NCBI GenBank assembly: GCA_964411925.1
Contig: CAYPNI010000123.1
Span: 1-11,878 of the forward strand
Source: VFKU01 sp964411925
GTDB taxonomy: Bacteria; Hydrogenedentota; Hydrogenedentia; Hydrogenedentales; GCA-2746185
Reading direction: 5' to 3'
DNA length: 11,878 nt
Part shown: piece by piece, positions 6,972-11,878 of the stretch
Numbering within the stretch: the stretch's first letter is position 1
Layout: each line of letters begins with the position of its first letter
Position numbers and translations under genes: made by a program
The notes under the pieces: model-generated
The model's input: the letters and a program-made list of their open reading frames with translations, nothing else
Database searches by the model: none
Told to the model about the DNA's origin: nothing

Positions 6972-8388
6972 TGTTCGGTCCTTCACGCAGGAAGCAGAGT
7001 ACGAATAGCGCCGCGGCGTATCCCAGCGCACGAATGACGAGCGGATGCGCCTCGGTAAACGGCAATTCGCGATCGCGATACCAGCACGGCGCATCGATCG
7101 CCGTGGACATCAGTCCAAACAGAACGACCGCGTGCACCATGCCCGTTGCCAATAGCGCCTGCACGTCAAATTCCCGGCCGAAGAGGAACATGCCCTGAGT
7201 GTACTCAATGGCATTGCTGAAATTGGGCGAGCGGAACCACAGAATCATCAGACACCAGATATGGAACATGCAGAACGTGCTGACCAGATAAACCACCCAC
7301 TCGCGCGCGGATGACGGTGGCGGCTCCGCGCCAATTTTGCGATGGCGCGTGAAGAACCGGTGCACGGAGAGTACGACGCCGTTCATCGCGCCCCAGATGA
7401 CGAAATTCCACGCCGCGCCGTGCCAGAGCCCGCCCAGCACCATCGTGATGAACATGTTGACGTACTGGCGCACCGACCCTCTGCGGTTGCCGCCCAGGGA
7501 GATGTACACATAATCGCGCAGCCATGTCGAAAACGAGATGTGCCAGCGCCGCCAGTATTCCGTGATGTTGCGCGAGAAGTACGGCTGCTTGAAGTTAAGC
7601 ATCAACTCGATGCCGAACAGCCGGCTCACGCCGCGCGCGATGTCCGTGTAACCCGCGAAATCGCCGTAAATCTGGAACGCAAAACAATACACGCCGAGCC
7701 AGAGCTGCACGGCGTGCGCCGATCCGGGATCGCTGAACGTCTGCTCGATGTACGGCGCGAGGCTGTCCGCGATGGCGACCTTCTTCACGTAGCCCCACAG
7801 GATGAGCTGCACGCCCGACGTCACCATGTCGACAGTGACTTTGCGGGGCGCGGTGAGTTGCGGCGCCAGGCGCCCGAACCGCTCAATCGGCCCCGCGACC
7901 AACTGCGGGAAGTAGCACACGTACAGCGCGTAGGTCAGGAAGTCCCGCGAAGCGCGCTGTTCGCCCCGATACACATCGATGGTGTACGCCATCGTCTGGA
8001 ACGTATAGAAGCTGATGCCCACCGGCAGCAGGAGTTGAAGCGTCGGCAGGTTCGGCTGAAACCCAAGTGACTCAAGCAATTCCGCCGCGGAATCGACGAA
8101 AAACCCGGCGTATTTGAAATAGCCCAACACACCCAGATTTCCGCACACGCTCACCCACAACAGCAGCCGCCGGCCGCGCGGGGTCGGCGCCGCCTCGATG
8201 CCCCGGGCCACGGCGTAATCGAGCAGGGTCGAGGCCGCGAGCAGACCGGTGAACCGCCAGTCCCACCCGCTGTAAAACGCATAGCTCGCCACGAGCAGCA
8301 GGACGTTCTGCGCGCGAAGACCAAGAAAGTGGTAGAGCGGCAGTACGATCGCCAAAAACGCGACGAACGTCCAGGAATTAAACAGCAT
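6946..8388 (-). CDS. MBOAT family O-acyltransferase (AlgI/DltB-like), copy 1
   Basis: Polytopic inner-membrane acyltransferase expected to take an acyl group, often acetyl from a cytoplasmic donor, and pass it across the membrane. The 480-aa protein carries the bacterial AlgI-type signatures LPVGISFYTFQ (121-131), FPQLVAGPIER (160-170), NITEYWRRWHIS (274-285), STWLRDYVYISLGGNR (287-302) and LGGLWHGAAWNFVIWG (318-333). His323 in WHG is the presumed catalytic histidine; His283 is the second conserved one. Around ten membrane segments are apparent. The start ATG at 8388 gives the same N-terminus (MLFNSW) as copy 2; GGAG stands 11 nt upstream in both. It overlaps the downstream SGNH gene by 26 bp and starts 105 bp after the end of SGNH copy 2. 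Substrate unknown: alginate-like exopolysaccharide, teichoic-like polymer, peptidoglycan and cell-surface glycan all remain possible. Confidence 0.95.
   Translation of the reverse strand: MLFNSWTFVAFLAIVLPLYHFLGLRAQNVLLLVASYAFYSGWDWRFTGLLAASTLLDYAVARGIEAAPTPRGRRLLLWVSVCGNLGVLGYFKYAGFFVDSAAELLESLGFQPNLPTLQLLLPVGISFYTFQTMAYTIDVYRGEQRASRDFLTYALYVCYFPQLVAGPIERFGRLAPQLTAPRKVTVDMVTSGVQLILWGYVKKVAIADSLAPYIEQTFSDPGSAHAVQLWLGVYCFAFQIYGDFAGYTDIARGVSRLFGIELMLNFKQPYFSRNITEYWRRWHISFSTWLRDYVYISLGGNRRGSVRQYVNMFITMVLGGLWHGAAWNFVIWGAMNGVVLSVHRFFTRHRKIGAEPPPSSAREWVVYLVSTFCMFHIWCLMILWFRSPNFSNAIEYTQGMFLFGREFDVQALLATGMVHAVVLFGLMSTAIDAPCWYRDRELPFTEAHPLVIRALGYAAALFVLCFLREGPNSAFYYFQF
6979..6984 (-). promoter_or_regulatory. 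Ribosome site deciding the GTG start of SGNH copy 1
   Basis: GAAGGA on the minus strand, 7 nt before GTG 6971-6969, lies inside the end of the MBOAT gene. It supports the short start over the in-frame codon at 7094 that would extend the frame by 41 residues without homology to copy 2. Confidence 0.65.
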
Positions 8389-8420
8389 CGGAAGCGCGAC
8401 TCCGCGGATTCAGCGGCAAA

Positions 8421-8447
8421 CTAACATGTACCCGCCGCAGTGGACAA
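8421..8447 (-). promoter_or_regulatory. Promoter-like element upstream of MBOAT copy 1
   Basis: Minus strand: TTGTCC, 15 nt, TGTTAG, 32 nt before the ATG. The same arrangement (TTGTTG, 15 nt, TGTTAG, 33 nt) precedes MBOAT copy 2. The match over the surrounding 34 nt is 21 of 34 by hand count. The spacing is short for a sigma-70 promoter, so it may be another kind of site; the conservation between copies is the main evidence. Confidence 0.4.
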
Positions 8448-8493
8448 CTCAGAATCGTGCTGAATGACGTCGTAAACGCGTCCTGCAAGCGAT

Positions 8494-9567
8494 TCAGCGA
8501 GGACGCACCTGCGCGAAAGATTCCTGATACTGCCGCGCGATGTCGCGCTTCCACACTTCGATGCCGCCCTGCCGTCTCAAGTGAAGCCCGTCCGCTCCAT
8601 AGTCCGCTTCGGTCAAGCCAAACTGTTCCATGCTGTCGTACCAGCGGACAATGACGCGCGGACCGCCTACCGATTCCACGATGTCCCTGAACTCGCTCAA
8701 CCGCGCGCGCGAATCCGGCGACTCGTCGAACACGGAGTCAAGGTCTGGCCGGTACGGGAGATGGACTAGCGATAGCGTACCCGCAGCGGGCGTAGTCGCA
8801 ACCAATTCTCGCAGGGCATGCAGCTGTACGCGTGAGAGTCGTCCCTGCGGATTCACCACTCGCGCGATCAGACGCAGCGGATCGAGCTGGTCCTGGCCGA
8901 CAGAGTCCAGTTCGTTCCCCCAATCGACCACTTCAGGAAAATGGTCCGCGGGCACTCGGACCACGGCCTCCAGACGCTCGCTGTCCGTGTCACGGACATG
9001 CGTCAGCGCGTTCCACCACGTCTCTGCCCGGTATCGCCGCGACCACGCGGGTACGACGACATCGGCCAGCGCGCGCGCCCGGACGAACGGACTGCCGATG
9101 CGCACCTTTTCTTCGATCGAACTCTCCCTGAAGAAAAGCGCGGAATCCTCGTTGAAGTTCCTGCCGATGTACAGTTCCATGGGCAACAGGTCAATGACGG
9201 TGAGCTCGCTACGCGCGAACAACTCGGGATTTCGCCGCCGCAACGCCATCATGTGCCAGAACGTGTTGCCCGCGATGGAAACGTTCATCATGCCGCCGTC
9301 TGCCCGGCGGAGCCTGTCGTCAATCGGCACGTCCTCCATGAACACCAGGCGCGAAGTACCCTGCAGCATCACCTGCGGCGCGCCGGCCGTCATGCGACAC
9401 CGCAGATCCGTGGCATAGAAAAGCTGTTCGAAGGCCGCCTCCGGGTACGCGATGAACGCGTCCGCAATGACGAAGAACACGCAACGCATCAAGGCGAACA
9501 GGACAATCGTGCCGGCGATGGTCCGGAGTGTGTGCGGCGCCCTAGAACTGGAAATAGATGAATGCAT
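8494..9567 (-). CDS. SGNH-like membrane-anchored acyltransferase partner, copy 2
   Basis: Paralogue of the gene at 5886-6971, with the same predicted role and topology: one N-terminal helix (about 15-35), then an extracytoplasmic domain. The 357-aa protein aligns without gaps for about 335 residues. GTSR with Ser72, NVSIAG (95-100) and DGLH with Asp326 and His329 fall at identical positions. By hand count identity with copy 1 is 47 of 100 for residues 1-100, 62 for 101-200 and 36 for 201-300. The stretch just after GTSR (74-94) and the last third differ most, which suggests a different acceptor. I choose the ATG at 9567, 33 bp inside the longest frame, since GGAAGG lies 8 nt upstream and the codon matches the start of copy 1. 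It overlaps its MBOAT gene by 26 bp, as in copy 1. Confidence 0.75.
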   Translation of the reverse strand: MHSSISSSRAPHTLRTIAGTIVLFALMRCVFFVIADAFIAYPEAAFEQLFYATDLRCRMTAGAPQVMLQGTSRLVFMEDVPIDDRLRRADGGMMNVSIAGNTFWHMMALRRRNPELFARSELTVIDLLPMELYIGRNFNEDSALFFRESSIEEKVRIGSPFVRARALADVVVPAWSRRYRAETWWNALTHVRDTDSERLEAVVRVPADHFPEVVDWGNELDSVGQDQLDPLRLIARVVNPQGRLSRVQLHALRELVATTPAAGTLSLVHLPYRPDLDSVFDESPDSRARLSEFRDIVESVGGPRVIVRWYDSMEQFGLTEADYGADGLHLRRQGGIEVWKRDIARQYQESFAQVRPR

Positions 9568-10984
9568 CGCCGGCGCCTTCCCGCACAAAGGACAGAACAA
9601 ACAGCGCTGAGGCGTAACCCAGCGAGCGCGCGAACCAGGGATGTTGCCGGGTGAAAGGAGCCTCGCGGTCGCGGTACCAGCAGGGCAGGTCGATCAACAC
9701 CACCAACAATGCATAAAACGCCAGCGCAGGCAGCATGCCCCCCGCGAGCAGCGCATCCGTGTCCGGCGCGCCCGAGAGCTGGAACAACCCCCGGGTGTAA
9801 TCAAGCGCGCTGGCAAAGGTCTGCGCGCGAAACCAGACCCAGGCAATACAGACGAGATGAAAAGTGACGACCGCGCCAATCGCATAACCAACCCAGGCCC
9901 CCGCGGACGCGGGCGGCGGTTCCGCGCCGATCCTGCGTCCGCGCGTCAGCAATTTATGCGCGGCTAAGTACGTTCCATGTAGTCCGCCCCAGATGACGAA
10001 ATTCCATGATGCACCGTGCCAGAGTCCGCCAATCAACATCGTCAACAGCAGGTTGATGTACTGCCGCGCCCGGCCGCGCCGGTTCCCGCCAAGCGGCACG
10101 TATACATAGTCCCGCAGCCACGTTGAAAGAGAGATGTGCCACCGCCGCCAGAACTCCGTGACGTTGCGCGCGAAGTACGGTTGCCGGAAGTTCTGCATCA
10201 GGTCTATGCCGAACAGCCGGCTCACGCCCCGCGCGATGTCCGTGTAGCCCGAGAAGTCCGCGTAGATTTGAATCGCGAAGGCGTAAACGCCCAGCCAGAG
10301 CATTACGCCGTGCTGCGAGCCGGGGTCATCGAAAGCGCGGTTAGCGTAACGAGCGACACTATCCGCAATCGCCACCTTCTTGACGAATCCCCACAAAATC
10401 AGTTGGACCCCTGAATGGAGCATCGCCGGCGTTACTGTGCGCGGCGACTCGAGCTGGGGTAACAGACGGGCCGCGCGCTCGATGGGCCCCGCGACCAACT
10501 GGGGAAAATAGCTCACGTACAAGGCATACGTGAACAAATCGCGAGAGGCCCGTTGCTGGCCGCGGTAGACGTCGACCGTGTATCCGAGCGTCTGGAACGT
10601 ATAGAAGCTGATCCCGACCGGCAGCAGGATCTGCAGTGCCGGGACATTGGGTTCCAGTCCGCCGGCCCGCAGCAGCGCGGCCGCGGAATCGATGAAGAAG
10701 TTGAAGTACTTGAAGAATCCCAGAATCCCCAGATTGACGCATACGCTCGCAATCAGCAGCAGGCGCCTGCCGCGTGGCGTCGGCGAGGCCTCAATCCCGC
10801 GCGCGATCGCAAAATCGAATACCGTTGAAAGCGCCAGTAGGCCCGTAAAGCGCCAGTCCCAGGCACCGTAGAACAGGTAGCTCGCCACCAACAACAGCGC
10901 ATTTTGCGCGCGGAAACTCGCGAGGTGGTAGATCGGCAGCAGCACCACCAGGAACCCGGCGAAGATCCAGGAATTAAAGAGCAT
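9542..10984 (-). CDS. MBOAT family O-acyltransferase (AlgI/DltB-like), copy 2
   Basis: First gene of the four-gene minus-strand block and paralogue of the MBOAT gene at 6946-8388, again exactly 480 aa. The signatures LPVGISFYTFQ (121-131), VAGPIER (164-170), NVTEFWRRWHIS (274-285), LRDYVYVPLGGNRRG (290-304) and IGGLWHGASWNFVIWG (318-333) sit at the same numbers, with presumed catalytic His323. In the first 100 residues 71 are identical to copy 1, and a 24-bp run (10589-10612 and 7993-8016) is identical in DNA. Expected role is donation of an acyl group across the inner membrane to the SGNH partner encoded downstream. The ATG at 10984 is supported by alignment with copy 1; GGAG is 11 nt upstream. 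Its 5' end faces the divergent Gfo/Idh gene. Confidence 0.95.
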   Translation of the reverse strand: MLFNSWIFAGFLVVLLPIYHLASFRAQNALLLVASYLFYGAWDWRFTGLLALSTVFDFAIARGIEASPTPRGRRLLLIASVCVNLGILGFFKYFNFFIDSAAALLRAGGLEPNVPALQILLPVGISFYTFQTLGYTVDVYRGQQRASRDLFTYALYVSYFPQLVAGPIERAARLLPQLESPRTVTPAMLHSGVQLILWGFVKKVAIADSVARYANRAFDDPGSQHGVMLWLGVYAFAIQIYADFSGYTDIARGVSRLFGIDLMQNFRQPYFARNVTEFWRRWHISLSTWLRDYVYVPLGGNRRGRARQYINLLLTMLIGGLWHGASWNFVIWGGLHGTYLAAHKLLTRGRRIGAEPPPASAGAWVGYAIGAVVTFHLVCIAWVWFRAQTFASALDYTRGLFQLSGAPDTDALLAGGMLPALAFYALLVVLIDLPCWYRDREAPFTRQHPWFARSLGYASALFVLSFVREGAGDAFIYFQF

Positions 10985-11017
10985 GGCACGCGGGGCTCCG
11001 CGAAAAGGGACGCTAAC

Positions 11018-11044
11018 CTAACACGCAGTCGAGACAGGCAACAA
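11018..11044 (-). promoter_or_regulatory. Promoter-like element upstream of MBOAT copy 2
   Basis: Minus strand: TTGTTG, 15 nt, TGTTAG, 33 nt before the ATG at 10984. It matches the element before MBOAT copy 1 in sequence, spacing and distance. It is the likely start of transcription for the four-gene block; each cassette may also be transcribed on its own. Confidence 0.4.
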
Positions 11045-11228
11045 CCCTCGGCCCGCGCCAAATCTGCACCGGTTGGGCCCGGATCGCCGTTCCGATGCGA
11101 TACTCCGCGCGCGGCGCCGGGGGGATGGCGTTCCCTTCCATTTTCCGCTCGAACGAAGTAATCTAGGCGGGCGAAACCAACCGACTGCAGGCCGCTGAGA
11201 CCGGTCAAGAGTTGCTGAGGAGGCACCG
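11045..11228. other. Remainder of the divergent intergenic region
   Basis: Between the MBOAT copy 2 upstream element and the Gfo/Idh start. A weak plus-strand promoter candidate is TTCCAT (11136-11141), 17 nt, TAATCT (11159-11164). GAGGAGG (11216-11222) is a strong ribosome site for the gene at 11229. I see no gene or clear operator. Confidence 0.35.

Positions 11229-11878
<650 letters not shown>

Noticed and set aside
6972..7094. N-terminal extension of SGNH copy 1 by 41 residues
   Set aside because: It lies wholly within the MBOAT gene, has no counterpart in copy 2, and the GTG at 6971 has its own ribosome site and aligns with the copy 2 start.
7342..8070. 242-codon plus-strand frame opposite MBOAT copy 1
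   Set aside because: Antisense shadow of a strongly conserved MBOAT gene; composition dominated by Arg, His, Val and Glu without domains.
8459..8498. 7-bp inverted repeat GCTGAAT / ATTCAGC around the SGNH copy 2 stop as terminator between cassettes
   Set aside because: The loop is 26 nt and no T-run follows on the minus strand, so it does not look like an intrinsic terminator.

Overview
The window is about 11.9 kb of GC-rich bacterial DNA with seven complete protein genes and one gene cut by the right edge. I recognise no rRNA, tRNA, CRISPR array, insertion sequence or phage gene. The gene set suggests a free-living Gram-negative-type bacterium from the Planctomycetota / Hydrogenedentota / Lentisphaerota neighbourhood. 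Reasons: an archaeal/eukaryotic-type prolyl-tRNA synthetase, a Tat-exported Gfo/Idh/MocA oxidoreductase of the kind abundant in those phyla, and a menaquinone enzyme. This placement is inference, not shown by a marker gene.

Left part (1-3004): proS on the plus strand meets a GT-C/GT39 membrane glycosyltransferase on the minus strand, the two stop codons sharing bases. A 562-bp gap (3005-3566) has no convincing gene. It contains three inverted repeats and a short minus-strand reading frame whose end resembles a decayed dockerin/EF-hand-like calcium loop.

Middle (3567-5855): menB (minus) and serC (plus) are divergent housekeeping genes. The 384 bp between them contain two terminator-like hairpins and an anti-Shine-Dalgarno-like tract ahead of serC, which suggests leader-RNA control of serC.

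Right part (5886-11044): the most unusual region. Four minus-strand genes form two tandem copies of one two-gene cassette, an MBOAT membrane O-acyltransferase (480 aa in both copies) followed by a single-pass membrane protein with an SGNH-like Ser...Asp-x-x-His arrangement (361 and 357 aa). The copies sit at a constant offset of 2596 bp, share the same 26-bp stop/start overlap, and each has a similar promoter-like element upstream. By analogy with AlgI/AlgJ, DltB/DltD and PatA/PatB, each pair probably moves an acyl group across the inner membrane and attaches it to an extracytoplasmic glycan or polymer. The two copies have diverged most in the SGNH protein, which suggests different acceptors. 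The target polymer is not encoded here.

Far right (11229-11878): a divergently transcribed Tat-exported Gfo/Idh/MocA oxidoreductase, truncated by the window.
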